A stretch of DNA of 50,899 nt from Dehalococcoidia bacterium (GTDB lineage Bacteria > Chloroflexota > Dehalococcoidia > Lucifugimonadales > Lucifugimonadaceae). Where the stretch lies: positions 1 to 50,899 of the forward strand of contig JAKUNJ010000009.1 in NCBI GenBank assembly GCA_022451965.1, read 5' to 3'. Positions 9,135-17,893 of the stretch are shown in pieces; the stretch's first letter is position 1, and each line of letters starts with the position of its first letter. The position numbers and the translations under genes are program-made. Below the pieces are notes generated by a model. The model worked only from the letters and a program-made list of their open reading frames with translations. It made no database searches and was not told the origin of the DNA.

Positions 9135-10073
9135 TTATACACCATGCCAATCTTTTGAATTTAGTGATAGTTTCAATCCGTTAGAAATATTCTGAAGAAT
9201 ATTTATATCTTCAATATGCTGTAATCTATCTTGTTTTTCAAACATAGTATTAAGTATAAATTCTTTCATTCCGGGCCAACCATAATGAGGTTCAAAAAAA
9301 GATATTTTTTTATTATTATCTGATTTTATCTCTGATTTCATTAGATCAACTTGTACTGTTTCTTTTTCAAAGAATAAGTCTAATATTACGCTCAATTCAG
9401 TTTGAGTTTCCATATCAAACTCCCATTCTGCAAAAAAATCTCCATAATCTAAAATAGCCGATCCTTTTGATTCAGTTGGAAATTTAGATTTTGTTACCCC
9501 ACTACTAGTAACTCTCTTAGGTGCAATATTAAAAATTTTATTGAACACATCAATATACCAAGGAGATGCAGTATATATACTGAAGCCAGGCCACCAGTTG
9601 GCTGATAATTTGAGCTTTGCTTTTTCCAAATTTCCAAATTTATTAGTTTCAAACATTTTTCCTAGATAACTTATAATTGGTAAATGTGACATTTCAAGAT
9701 TAGGTATATAAATATTACTTTTAGAAGACATTTTAGAAATTATCTTTTTAGATTCAGAATTTTCCATTGATAATGGCATTTCAAATATGCAGTCTATATC
9801 TCTACTTAGAACATCACTTATAATTTTTCCATGCGATGAATCTGGAACACTTATAATTATCAAATCTAATTGCTTATCATCTATAAGTCGCATGTAGTCT
9901 AAGGAAAATTTACAGTCTGTATTATTTATTAAAGTTTTTGCAGTAACTAGAGATTTCTCTGTTTTAGTAGAAACGTGGGAAATATTCAAATTTTCTATTT
10001 CCGATAGAACAGGTAAATAAGCATTTTTAACCCATGAACCAAATCCTATTATGCCAATTTTTTTATAAGTCAT
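9135..10073 (-). CDS. Degenerate Gfo/Idh/MocA-family protein
   Basis: A 312-residue protein with an N-terminal Rossmann fold: the GIIGFGSW loop near residues 8-13 fits NAD(P) binding, followed by a MocA-like C-terminal part. The catalytic EKP motif of the family reads E98-M99-P100 in IFEMPLS, so the usual lysine is missing. The H-x-x-D element later in the fold is also not visible, only SPWYIDVFN in its place. The protein may have lost oxidoreductase activity or use different residues. It lies directly upstream of a thioredoxin-like lipoprotein and divergent from the D-amino-acid operon. Confidence 0.72.
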   Translation of the reverse strand: MTYKKIGIIGFGSWVKNAYLPVLSEIENLNISHVSTKTEKSLVTAKTLINNTDCKFSLDYMRLIDDKQLDLIIISVPDSSHGKIISDVLSRDIDCIFEMPLSMENSESKKIISKMSSKSNIYIPNLEMSHLPIISYLGKMFETNKFGNLEKAKLKLSANWWPGFSIYTASPWYIDVFNKIFNIAPKRVTSSGVTKSKFPTESKGSAILDYGDFFAEWEFDMETQTELSVILDLFFEKETVQVDLMKSEIKSDNNKKISFFEPHYGWPGMKEFILNTMFEKQDRLQHIEDINILQNISNGLKLSLNSKDWHGV

Positions 10074-10145
10074 AAGTAAATTTTATATCATCGAAATATA
10101 ATTGAGTTATTATTTATTAAATAAAAGTAATCAAAAGAGAAAAAT

Positions 10146-11243
10146 ATGAATAATAAGAAATATATAAAAGGTACCAAAATATCAGATATAGATACTCCTT
10201 CAATTTTAGTTGATCTTGATATAGCTGAAAATAATATTAAGAAAATGCAAACCTTTGCAGATGAAAATAATGTTTCAATGAGACCGCATTCTAAAACAAA
10301 TAAAAGTCCATATTGGGCAAAAAAGCAAATAGATCAAGGTGCTATTGGAATTTGTTGTGCAAAGTTAGGTGAAGCGGAAGAAATGGCGACTGGAGGAGTA
10401 AAAGAAATACTAATACCAAATCAAATTGTAGGAAAATCAAAAATTCAACGACTAGTAGAAGTAAATAAAATATCAAAAGTTATGGTTGCAGTTGAAAATG
10501 AAGACAATATTGAAGAATTATCAGAAGCTTTTGAGAATAATTCCCTGAAATTAGGAGTGATAATCGAAGTAAACGTAGGTATGGATAGGTGTGGAGTTGA
10601 ACTTGATGAAATTGTTGAATTTACAAATAAGATAAATCAGAAAAAAGGATTATCTTTTGAAGGAATTATGGGGTATGAAGGCCATACTGTGAACATAGAT
10701 AACTATGAGGAAAGAGTAAACGAAACCAATAAAGCTATGAATAAATTAGTTAAAGCAAAAAACCTGATTGAAGAAAGTGGAGTAGAGGTAAGAATAGTTT
10801 CAGCATCAGGAACAGGAACCTATAACATAACATCAAAAATCGATGGAATAACAGAACTACAATGTGGTTCTTATATATTCATGGATGGAAATTATTTGAA
10901 AATTTTTGATGATTTTCAACCAGCTCTAACTCTTATGTGTACTGTTGTTTCAAGAAGAGATAATAGAATAGTTATTGATTGTGGATTAAAATCTGTTTCA
11001 ATGGATCAAGGATTACCTGAGGTTGTATCCCCAAAAGGGATAAAATTAGTAGGTTTATCTGAAGAACATTGTAAATGCATAATAGAAACAGAAGAAGAAA
11101 ATGAATTAAAAGTAGGTGATAAAATTTTTCTAAGACCAATGCACTCCGATACAACTATAAATTTACATGATGATTATTTTGTTCACAGAAATGGCTTATT
11201 AGAAGAATCTGTTCCTATTGTTGGTAGAGGTAAATTCAAATAA
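10146..11243 (+). CDS. D-threonine aldolase / D-serine dehydratase-like PLP enzyme
   Basis: A 365-residue fold-type III PLP enzyme with an alanine-racemase-like N-terminal barrel. The PLP lysine is expected at K50 in RPHSKTNK. The C-terminal metal site reads H333-x-D335 in PMHSDTTINLHDDYF. H-x-D is the pattern I associate with D-threonine aldolases, whereas D-serine dehydratases have H-x-C. It would therefore cleave D-threonine or other D-3-hydroxy amino acids to glycine and an aldehyde. The stop overlaps the start of the N-acyl-D-amino-acid deacylase by one base, which supports a role in D-amino-acid catabolism. Exact substrate unproven. Confidence 0.85.
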   Translation: MNNKKYIKGTKISDIDTPSILVDLDIAENNIKKMQTFADENNVSMRPHSKTNKSPYWAKKQIDQGAIGICCAKLGEAEEMATGGVKEILIPNQIVGKSKIQRLVEVNKISKVMVAVENEDNIEELSEAFENNSLKLGVIIEVNVGMDRCGVELDEIVEFTNKINQKKGLSFEGIMGYEGHTVNIDNYEERVNETNKAMNKLVKAKNLIEESGVEVRIVSASGTGTYNITSKIDGITELQCGSYIFMDGNYLKIFDDFQPALTLMCTVVSRRDNRIVIDCGLKSVSMDQGLPEVVSPKGIKLVGLSEEHCKCIIETEEENELKVGDKIFLRPMHSDTTINLHDDYFVHRNGLLEESVPIVGRGKFK

Positions 11244-12733
11244 TGCTAGATTTTCTTATCAAAGGGGTAAGAATAATTGATGGTAACCCTAATAAATCTT
11301 ATATTGGTGATATAGGAATATTAGAAGATAAAATTATAACTAAAGAGCTAAATAACGTTAAATATAAGGAGCTAATAGATGGTTCTGGGAAAATAATATG
11401 TCCTGGATTTATAGATGTTCATTCTCATGATGATTTTAAGGTTGTTACTGATAAAAGGATCTTACATAATTTGTGCCAAGGAATAACTACAATGATTGTT
11501 GGAAATTGTGGTTTTGGCGTTTCTCCTTATTTATCAGCCAAAGAACAAATGTCTTCTTTGTATAAAGTTTCAAAATTAGATGACGTTTGGAATAATTTTT
11601 CAGAATATTTTGATCTATTAGATAGATACCCAACTTCAATTAATGTAGGCGTATTAATTGGTCATCATACCATTAGAAGAAATTCTCTAAATCTAATGGA
11701 TAAAATTTATCCTACTGAAGATGAATTAATAAAGATGATAAATTTAGTTGAAGAAGGGATGGAAGCTGGGTGCCTAGGATTTTCTACAGGTTTAGTTTAT
11801 GAGCCTGGTAGGAATTCTAAAACTGAAGAAATTATTGAAATAACTAAGCCAATTAAAAAATATGAAGGTGTCTATGTTTCACATATGAGAAATGAAGCAG
11901 AAGGTTTGTTTGATTCCATAAATGAAACTGCAAATATTGGAATCAACAATCAATTAAAAGTTGAGATATCTCATCTTAAGAGTGTTGGAAAAGATAACTG
12001 GGGTAAATCTGAAAAGGCATTAAGTATGATTGATAATTTCTCTGAAAAAGGTTTAGATATTCATGCTGATCAATATCCATATACAGCTAGATCAACTATG
12101 CTAAAAGCACTTTTATTAAATGGAACTTTTGATGACTCAAATACAAATAGCCCAATGGGAAAATCTGAGAGTAAAGATGTTTTATTATGTTCTGTACCTG
12201 GTGATAAATCAATTGAAGGTAAAACACTAGAAGATATTCAAGAAATCTATGATTTACCAACTGAAGAAACAGTAAAGAAATTGCTTTCAGAAATTTCTGA
12301 TAAAATTCTTGTGGCTGCATTTGGAATGAATGAAAATGATGTAAGAAATATAATGAAACATCCCAGAGTAATGATAGGTACAGATGGTATTGATGTTGGA
12401 TCAAAACCTCATCCAAGAGCTTGGGGTACTTATCCTAGAATATTTGATGAATATGTAAAAAATAAAAAAATATTAAACTTTGAAGAAGCAATATATAAAA
12501 TGACAAAGATGCCTGCTAAAAAATTTAATATAAAATCTAGAGGTGAAATTAAAGAAAATTATTATGCAGATTTAGTTATATTCGATCCAGAAAAAATAAA
12601 AGATAATTCTTCCTTTACTGACCCTAAAAAAACACCTACTGGGATTGAATATATTTTTGTAAACGGTAAAAAAGCAATGGAACACAATAAAGAAACAAAA
12701 GTTTTTTCTGGAAAAACAATAAAAAATAATTGA
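11243..12733 (+). CDS. N-acyl-D-amino-acid deacylase (D-aminoacylase family)
   Basis: A 496-residue amidohydrolase-superfamily protein of the D-aminoacylase type. Visible elements are GFIDVHSHDDF (metal-binding HxH), GNCGFG (the cysteine ligand of this family), GCLGFSTGLVYEPG, SHMRNEAEG, EISHLKSVG and the late GTDGI aspartate. The enzyme hydrolyses N-acyl-D-amino acids to a D-amino acid and a carboxylate. Start and upstream stop overlap (TAATG), so it is coupled to the D-threonine-aldolase-like gene. Together they could release and then degrade D-amino acids, for example from peptidoglycan or modified peptides. No signal peptide is seen, so it probably acts inside the cell. Confidence 0.9.
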   Translation: MLDFLIKGVRIIDGNPNKSYIGDIGILEDKIITKELNNVKYKELIDGSGKIICPGFIDVHSHDDFKVVTDKRILHNLCQGITTMIVGNCGFGVSPYLSAKEQMSSLYKVSKLDDVWNNFSEYFDLLDRYPTSINVGVLIGHHTIRRNSLNLMDKIYPTEDELIKMINLVEEGMEAGCLGFSTGLVYEPGRNSKTEEIIEITKPIKKYEGVYVSHMRNEAEGLFDSINETANIGINNQLKVEISHLKSVGKDNWGKSEKALSMIDNFSEKGLDIHADQYPYTARSTMLKALLLNGTFDDSNTNSPMGKSESKDVLLCSVPGDKSIEGKTLEDIQEIYDLPTEETVKKLLSEISDKILVAAFGMNENDVRNIMKHPRVMIGTDGIDVGSKPHPRAWGTYPRIFDEYVKNKKILNFEEAIYKMTKMPAKKFNIKSRGEIKENYYADLVIFDPEKIKDNSSFTDPKKTPTGIEYIFVNGKKAMEHNKETKVFSGKTIKNN

Positions 12734-12742
12734 GGTAAATAA

Positions 12743-12880
12743 ATGGAAGAAAGTAAAATAAAAATTTTTCTTAGACAAGTAATAAAGTGGGGATTCGTTA
12801 TTTTTTGCACTTACTTACTTTTTCAGATACTAAGACTTATTTACATTCTTGTCTTTGAGGGTGGGAGAAATCCTTTATAA
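12743..12880 (+). CDS. 45-residue single-helix membrane peptide
   Basis: A short ORF starting 9 bases after the deacylase stop. The start has a GAGG site overlapping that stop (12732-12735) and an AT spacer. The product has a charged N-terminus (MEESKIKIFLRQVIK) and one hydrophobic segment of about 22 residues around residues 17-38, and ends FEGGRNPL. It overlaps the convergent trhO by 6 bases. Spacing and ribosome binding site make it a plausible third gene of the D-amino-acid operon, perhaps a small membrane-anchored or transporter-associated peptide. No family recognised. Confidence 0.5.
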   Translation: MEESKIKIFLRQVIKWGFVIFCTYLLFQILRLIYILVFEGGRNPL

Positions 12881-13762
12881 ATTTTGTCTTTTTCTAGCAA
12901 AAACTATCTGTGCTTGTCTTTGTCTAGATTTTTCATTTTGTTCACCACTTCTAATATTTATACAACTTGGGCAACTTACTCCTTCTTCATAATAAATTGA
13001 TTCTTTGTCATTTTTATCAATTGGATTACGACAACCATGACAAAGGTTAAAAGTTCCTTCTTCCGATCCATAATCTAAAGAAACCCTCTCATCAAAAACA
13101 AAACATTCACCCTTCCATGAACCATTTTTTTTATCTACAGAGTTTAAATAGTTTATTATTCCACCTCTCAATTGATAAACATTTTCAAATCCAATATCTT
13201 TCATGTATGATGATGCCTTTTCACAACGTATGCCTCCTGTACAGTACATGGCAATTTTTTTATTTTTTACTTTTACTAATTCTTTTTCTACGAATTCTAT
13301 AAAATCAGTAAATCTTTCTGTATTTGGATCTTTAGAATTAGGGAATTTACCAATTACAGTCTCATAAAAATTCCTAACATCAATTATTTCAACATCTTTA
13401 TTTTTTATAAAATTATCCCAATCCTCAGGATCAATAAATTCTCCTGTATTTGAAGCAAACTTTCCTAAGCCATCAAATGTAACTATTTCAGGTTGTATCT
13501 TTACCTTAAGTCTCTTAAATGCATTTGATTTAGAAAAAGAGGTTTTTATATTAGGATTAAAATTTAGCTTATAAATTATGGAAGTAATTTCTTCTATGCT
13601 AATTTCAGTTCCACAAATTGTTCCATTTATTCCTTCTTCAGCTAATATAATTGTGCCTTTTATACCAAGCCTCTTACAGTTATTTAATAAAATTTTTTGA
13701 TTTTCTTTAATATCTAGAAAATCAAAAGTATTAAATTCATAAAAACTTAGTATTTTGTGCAT
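12875..13762 (-). CDS. trhO: tRNA uridine-34 hydroxylase TrhO (YceA rhodanese family)
   Basis: A 295-residue protein matching the YceA/TrhO family. The N-terminal UPF0176-type domain contains GIKGTIILAEEGINGTICG. A rhodanese domain follows with active-site C174 in MYCTGGIRCEKAS, then a C-terminal cysteine-rich stretch (CHGC and CPSC). TrhO hydroxylates uridine 34 of tRNAs in an oxygen-dependent step of 5-(carboxy)methoxyuridine synthesis. Length is close to the shorter family members. It is divergent from the sulfatase genes and convergent with the D-amino-acid operon, with no functional link to either. Confidence 0.92.
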   Translation of the reverse strand: MHKILSFYEFNTFDFLDIKENQKILLNNCKRLGIKGTIILAEEGINGTICGTEISIEEITSIIYKLNFNPNIKTSFSKSNAFKRLKVKIQPEIVTFDGLGKFASNTGEFIDPEDWDNFIKNKDVEIIDVRNFYETVIGKFPNSKDPNTERFTDFIEFVEKELVKVKNKKIAMYCTGGIRCEKASSYMKDIGFENVYQLRGGIINYLNSVDKKNGSWKGECFVFDERVSLDYGSEEGTFNLCHGCRNPIDKNDKESIYYEEGVSCPSCINIRSGEQNEKSRQRQAQIVFARKRQNL

Positions 13763-13826
13763 AGAAATCTCTATTTTTATAATATAAAAATCTAAGATAA
13801 TTATAAATCAAAACGAGGGATGTCGC

Positions 13827-15239
13827 ATGGTAAATAATGAAAAAAAACCTAACATAATTATTATATTTGCTGATGATTTAGGTTACGGAGATCTTGGTTG
13901 TTATGGCTCAAAGATTAATTTAACTCCTACTTTAGATAAAATGGCGGAAGAAGGGAAAAAATTCTCTAATTTTTATGTTAGCTCTCCTGTTTGCTCTCCA
14001 TCTAGAGCTTCATTATTAACTGGATGCTATCCTCAAAGGATAAGTTTTGGAACTTTTGATGGACTAAGAGTATTATTTCCTGGACAAGGAATTGGTCTAA
14101 ATACAGAAGAAAAAACTATAGCAAAAACACTAAAAGAATCAGGATATAGTACAAAAATTATTGGCAAATGGCACTGTGGAGACCAAGAAGAGTTTCTTCC
14201 AACAAACCATGGCTTTGATTCATACTTTGGAATACCTTACAGTAATGATATGGGAAGGCAAGTGAAAATTGAAGATTATCAGCATAATGATTCAAGTTTA
14301 CACAAAATAACAGAATGGGATCGTCCTCCACTTCCTCTTCTTAGAGATAAAGAAGTTATACAAGAACAACCTGATCAAAGATCTATAGCTGAAAGATATA
14401 CAGAGGACGCAGTTAAGTTTATAAGAGAAAATAATAACAGCCCTTTTTTCTTATATCTTGCTCATATGCAAGTTCACCTTCCATTATATGCTGCAGAAAA
14501 ATTTGTAAAAGAATCTAAAAATGGAGATTATGGAGCATGCGTAGCAAGTATCGATTGGTCTACAAAAGTAATTTTTGATGAGTTAAAAGAATTAGGTATT
14601 GATGAAAATACAATAGTTATATTTACTAGTGACAATGGATCAAGACTACAAAATCAAGGTGGAAGTAATGGAAATCTAAGAGGAGGTAAGGGTCAAACAT
14701 GGGATGGAGGTCAAAGGGTACCTTGTATTATTAGGTGGCCTGGAAAAATTAATAAAGGCGAAGAAACAGATAACCTTGCTACAACAATGGATTTTTTGCC
14801 CTCAATTACAAAGTTAATTGGAGCTGAACTTCCTAGAAAAAAAATAGACGGTGTAGAAATGTCAGATTTACTTTTTGCTAACGATAATACATCTAAAAGA
14901 GATTCCTTTGTTTACTATAATGAAGATGAATTAGAGGCAATAAGATACAAGAATTGGAAATTACATTTCAAAAAAGAAGGAAAAATAATAGATGAATTAT
15001 ATGATTTAGATAATGATATTGGTGAAGAATCTAATTTGTTTGATAATAATAAAGAAATAGTCAAAGAATTATCAAATTTAGCAGATGAATATCGAAAAAA
15101 TCTAGGAGATAAATCCTTAAACATAGTAGGAAAAGAGGTAAGGCCTGCCAGTGAGATTGAAAACCCAAAACCACTAACTGAATTTGATGAAAATCATCCA
15201 TACATGTATGCAGAATACGATAAAGGTGAAAGAGGATAA
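13827..15239 (+). CDS. Type I sulfatase (arylsulfatase family)
   Basis: A 470-residue sulfatase. The metal-binding start is IIIIFADDLGYGDLGCYGS. The formylglycine motif C-x-P-S-R appears in SPVCSPSRASLLTG, the cysteine being converted to formylglycine by a maturation enzyme. Later elements include HGFDSYFG, SDNGSRL and GGKGQTWDGGQRVPCIIRWPG. The enzyme hydrolyses sulfate esters. No signal peptide or lipobox is seen at the N-terminus (MVNNEKKPNIIII), unusual for enzymes acting on sulfated polysaccharides, so it may act in the cytoplasm on imported small sulfated compounds. A GAGGGA site lies at 13815-13820. It forms an operon with the next sulfatase. Confidence 0.93.
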   Translation: MVNNEKKPNIIIIFADDLGYGDLGCYGSKINLTPTLDKMAEEGKKFSNFYVSSPVCSPSRASLLTGCYPQRISFGTFDGLRVLFPGQGIGLNTEEKTIAKTLKESGYSTKIIGKWHCGDQEEFLPTNHGFDSYFGIPYSNDMGRQVKIEDYQHNDSSLHKITEWDRPPLPLLRDKEVIQEQPDQRSIAERYTEDAVKFIRENNNSPFFLYLAHMQVHLPLYAAEKFVKESKNGDYGACVASIDWSTKVIFDELKELGIDENTIVIFTSDNGSRLQNQGGSNGNLRGGKGQTWDGGQRVPCIIRWPGKINKGEETDNLATTMDFLPSITKLIGAELPRKKIDGVEMSDLLFANDNTSKRDSFVYYNEDELEAIRYKNWKLHFKKEGKIIDELYDLDNDIGEESNLFDNNKEIVKELSNLADEYRKNLGDKSLNIVGKEVRPASEIENPKPLTEFDENHPYMYAEYDKGERG

Positions 15240-15254
15240 AAATAGGAGAAATAT

Positions 15255-16553
15255 ATGAATAATAAAAGACCAAATATAATACTTATAATGTCTGACGATT
15301 TAGGCTATGAAGTTATAAATGCAAATGGAGGGACCTCTTATGAAACACCTAGACTAAATAATTTAGCAGAAACTGGAATAAGATTTGAGAATGCTCATGC
15401 CCAACCATTGTGCACACCAACAAGAATTCAATTAATGACAGGAAAATATAATTTTAGAAATTATATCGGGTTTGGTTTAATGGATCCCAATGAAAAAACT
15501 TTTGGGCATATCATGAGTGATAATGGATATAAAACCTTAATATCTGGTAAATGGCAACTATACTCATATAATCCACCTGATGAAATGCCTGAAGAAAGAA
15601 ATAAAGGTCAAAAAATAGAGGATGCAGGATTTGATGAATTTTGCGTTTGGCATGCTCATCAAACAGAAGAAAAAGGGTCAAGATATAAAAATCCCATTGT
15701 ATACCAAAATGGTGAATATCTAAGTAAAGAAATTACTGAAGGAAACTATGGAGAAGATATTTTTTCAGATTATATTTTAGACTTTATGGAAAGAAATATT
15801 GATGACCCCTTTTTTGTTTATTTCCCAATGACTCTAACTCATAGACCTTTGGAACCTACACCAGATAGTCAAGAATTTGCTGTTTTTGACCCTCCATCTA
15901 ATAAAACACTTGGTGGAAGAACTTGGGAACAATTAGAAGGATGGGATGATGATTCTAAATATTATAAAGATATGGTTGAGTACCATGATAAAACTATAGG
16001 GAAAATTGTTGATAAATTAGATTCTTTGGGCATTAGAGAAAATACTTTGATTTTATATTTGGGAGACAATGGTTCCCCTATCGAAGTTTCTTCTTTTATG
16101 GGAGATTTAGAAATACCAGGAGGAAAAGGTAAAACAATTGATACAGGTACTCATGTACCACTCATTTGTAATTGGAAAAGTAAAATTCCTGCGTCTTTAG
16201 TTAGTACAAATCTTGTAGATACTACAGATTTTCTTCCAACAATTTTTGAGGCTACAGGCATAAAATTTCCAGAAAATTATATTATAGATGGAAAATCTTT
16301 TTATCCTCAATTATTAGGAGAAGATGGAGACCCTAGAGACTGGATCTTCTTTCACTTTGATGCTGGAGGAAGAAACAAAAGACCAATTCAAAGATTTCTT
16401 AGAAATCACTCATGGAAATTATATGAAGATGGAAGAATGTTTGACATGAAATCTGATCTTAACGAAAAAAATGCTTACCTCCCTGAAAATGATTCAGATG
16501 AAAGCAAAGAAAACAGAAATATTTTGGAACCTATTTTTGGAGAATTAAAATAA
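15255..16553 (+). CDS. Type I sulfatase, second copy
   Basis: A 432-residue sulfatase 15 bases after the first, with an AGGAG site. The family motifs are ILIMSDDLGYE (metal site), C-T-P-T-R in QPLCTPTRIQLMTGK (fits the C-x-P-x-R formylglycine signature), ISGKWQLYSY and LGDNGSP. Again no signal peptide. It is clearly divergent in sequence from its neighbour, so the pair probably acts on different sulfate esters rather than being a recent duplication. The operon ends at a strong hairpin directly downstream. No formylglycine-generating enzyme or radical-SAM maturase lies in the window. Confidence 0.92.
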   Translation: MNNKRPNIILIMSDDLGYEVINANGGTSYETPRLNNLAETGIRFENAHAQPLCTPTRIQLMTGKYNFRNYIGFGLMDPNEKTFGHIMSDNGYKTLISGKWQLYSYNPPDEMPEERNKGQKIEDAGFDEFCVWHAHQTEEKGSRYKNPIVYQNGEYLSKEITEGNYGEDIFSDYILDFMERNIDDPFFVYFPMTLTHRPLEPTPDSQEFAVFDPPSNKTLGGRTWEQLEGWDDDSKYYKDMVEYHDKTIGKIVDKLDSLGIRENTLILYLGDNGSPIEVSSFMGDLEIPGGKGKTIDTGTHVPLICNWKSKIPASLVSTNLVDTTDFLPTIFEATGIKFPENYIIDGKSFYPQLLGEDGDPRDWIFFHFDAGGRNKRPIQRFLRNHSWKLYEDGRMFDMKSDLNEKNAYLPENDSDESKENRNILEPIFGELK

Positions 16554-16561
16554 CTCTTAGT

Positions 16562-16621
16562 GACTAAAATAGGAGTCTGTTTTTTCATTTTCAGGAGGAG
16601 AGAACAGACTCCTATTTAGTC
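16562..16621. terminator. Bidirectional terminator between the sulfatase operon and the iron-binding-protein gene
   Basis: Long inverted repeat: arm 16562-16581 pairs with 16603-16621 with a single bulged base, around a 21-base loop. It lies between two convergent genes. T runs at 16580-16586 inside the loop and AT-rich flanks suit termination from either side. Confidence 0.8.
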
Positions 16622-16646
16622 GAGATAAGAAGAGATAATTATCTTA

Positions 16647-17810
16647 TTATTGTAGTGCACCAACTTCCGTCAGTAGTGCCTGAGTTGCCTCAAGATCACC
16701 AAGCTGAGAGATGTCAATATCTGGCTTACTCAATGATTCCATATCTACTAGCATTCTGTTTGGAGTTACTCCTTCAGTCACTAGTGGGTACTCATGTACT
16801 TGAGTAGCAAAGTATTGTTGTGCAATTTTTGATGTCATGAATGTCATGAATCTTTCTGCATTGTCTTTGTTATCTGAAGAATCTAAAATACCTGCTCCAG
16901 AAACTAATACAACTGAACCAGCATCACCATTATTGAGATAGTGGTTTGCAGCTTTAAAGTTTTCACCTTCTTTGGCTTGGAATCTGTGTAGGTAATAGTG
17001 ATTTACCATACCAAATTCAATTTCTTGGTCAGCAGCAGCTTGAACCTGTGGTGTGTTTTTAGGATACACAATTGGTTCATTGGCCACTATTCCCTCTAAC
17101 CAAGTTTTAGTTTTTGCTTCACCCCAGTAAATTCTCATTCCTGTAATCATAGCTTGGAATGATCCATTTGTTGGTGCCCAACCTAATTTACCTTTGTATT
17201 TTGGATCAGTAAGATCTTCCATAGATGTAGGTAGATCAGCTGCAGCTGTAACATCTGGGTTATATACTAAAACTCTTGCTCTTCCTGTTATACCGATCCA
17301 TTTGCATCCACCGTTAGCTTCTCTAGGAGCTACAGCCCAAGCAGGAATTAAGTCACATACTTCTCTTGACATTGGGTCAAGCATAGCAGAAACAGAACCT
17401 AATCCACCAGGATCTTGTGCATAAAAAACATCGGCAGGAGTTTTACTTCCTTCTGTCTCTAACAAACTCACCATCTCAGGTGTTTTACCATACTTTGTTT
17501 CGACAGGTATTCCTGTAAGAACAGAGAATTCTTCAATAATTGGACCTACTAAAGATTCAGATCTTCCAGAATAAATTACTAATGTCTTTTCTTCTTTTTC
17601 AACTTCCTTTTCAACAATAACAGGAACTTCAATTTCCTTGACAACTTCTGTTATGACTGTTTCACCAGGAACTTCTACTTCTTTAATTACTTCCTTTTCA
17701 ACAACAACTTGTTTTTCTACTTCAATAACCTCAGTTTCTGCATTGTAACAAGCAAAGAACGCGAACATTCCGAGCATTGAAATCAAAGTAATCTTAATTG
17801 ATTTTTTCAA
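16647..17810 (-). CDS. Fe(III)-type ABC substrate-binding lipoprotein with VEK-rich linker
   Basis: A binding protein of the iron(III) (FbpA/FutA) class: LVIYSGRSESLVGPIIEEF starts the domain, and the adjacent tyrosines in NHYYLHR fit the iron-ligand pair. It is a lipoprotein with lipobox FFAC (C21 from my start). A linker of about 50 residues, rich in Val-Glu-Lys repeats, separates lipid anchor and domain. I chose the TTG at 17808-17810, because GAGGAG (17818-17823) sits 7 bases before it; an upstream TTG at 17825 would overlap this site. No permease or ATPase gene is adjacent. It has its own promoter. Other anions or thiamine-like ligands cannot be excluded. Confidence 0.85.
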   Translation of the reverse strand: MKKSIKITLISMLGMFAFFACYNAETEVIEVEKQVVVEKEVIKEVEVPGETVITEVVKEIEVPVIVEKEVEKEEKTLVIYSGRSESLVGPIIEEFSVLTGIPVETKYGKTPEMVSLLETEGSKTPADVFYAQDPGGLGSVSAMLDPMSREVCDLIPAWAVAPREANGGCKWIGITGRARVLVYNPDVTAAADLPTSMEDLTDPKYKGKLGWAPTNGSFQAMITGMRIYWGEAKTKTWLEGIVANEPIVYPKNTPQVQAAADQEIEFGMVNHYYLHRFQAKEGENFKAANHYLNNGDAGSVVLVSGAGILDSSDNKDNAERFMTFMTSKIAQQYFATQVHEYPLVTEGVTPNRMLVDMESLSKPDIDISQLGDLEATQALLTEVGALQ

Positions 17811-17844
17811 GTTAATTCTCCTCAAAATAATTGTTTACCAGTCG

Positions 17845-17874
17845 AGTATACAATGCAAAAATCAAGATTGTCAA
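17845..17874 (-). promoter_or_regulatory. Sigma-70 promoter of the iron-binding-protein gene
   Basis: Minus strand: TTGACA (17869-17874), 18-base spacer, TATACT (17845-17850). Transcription would begin near 17838, about 28 bases before the chosen start codon. The same -35, -10 and spacer length occur at the methionine operon. No obvious Fur-like palindrome was seen. Confidence 0.65.
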
Positions 17875-17893
17875 CCATATAAGTAGACTTTAT

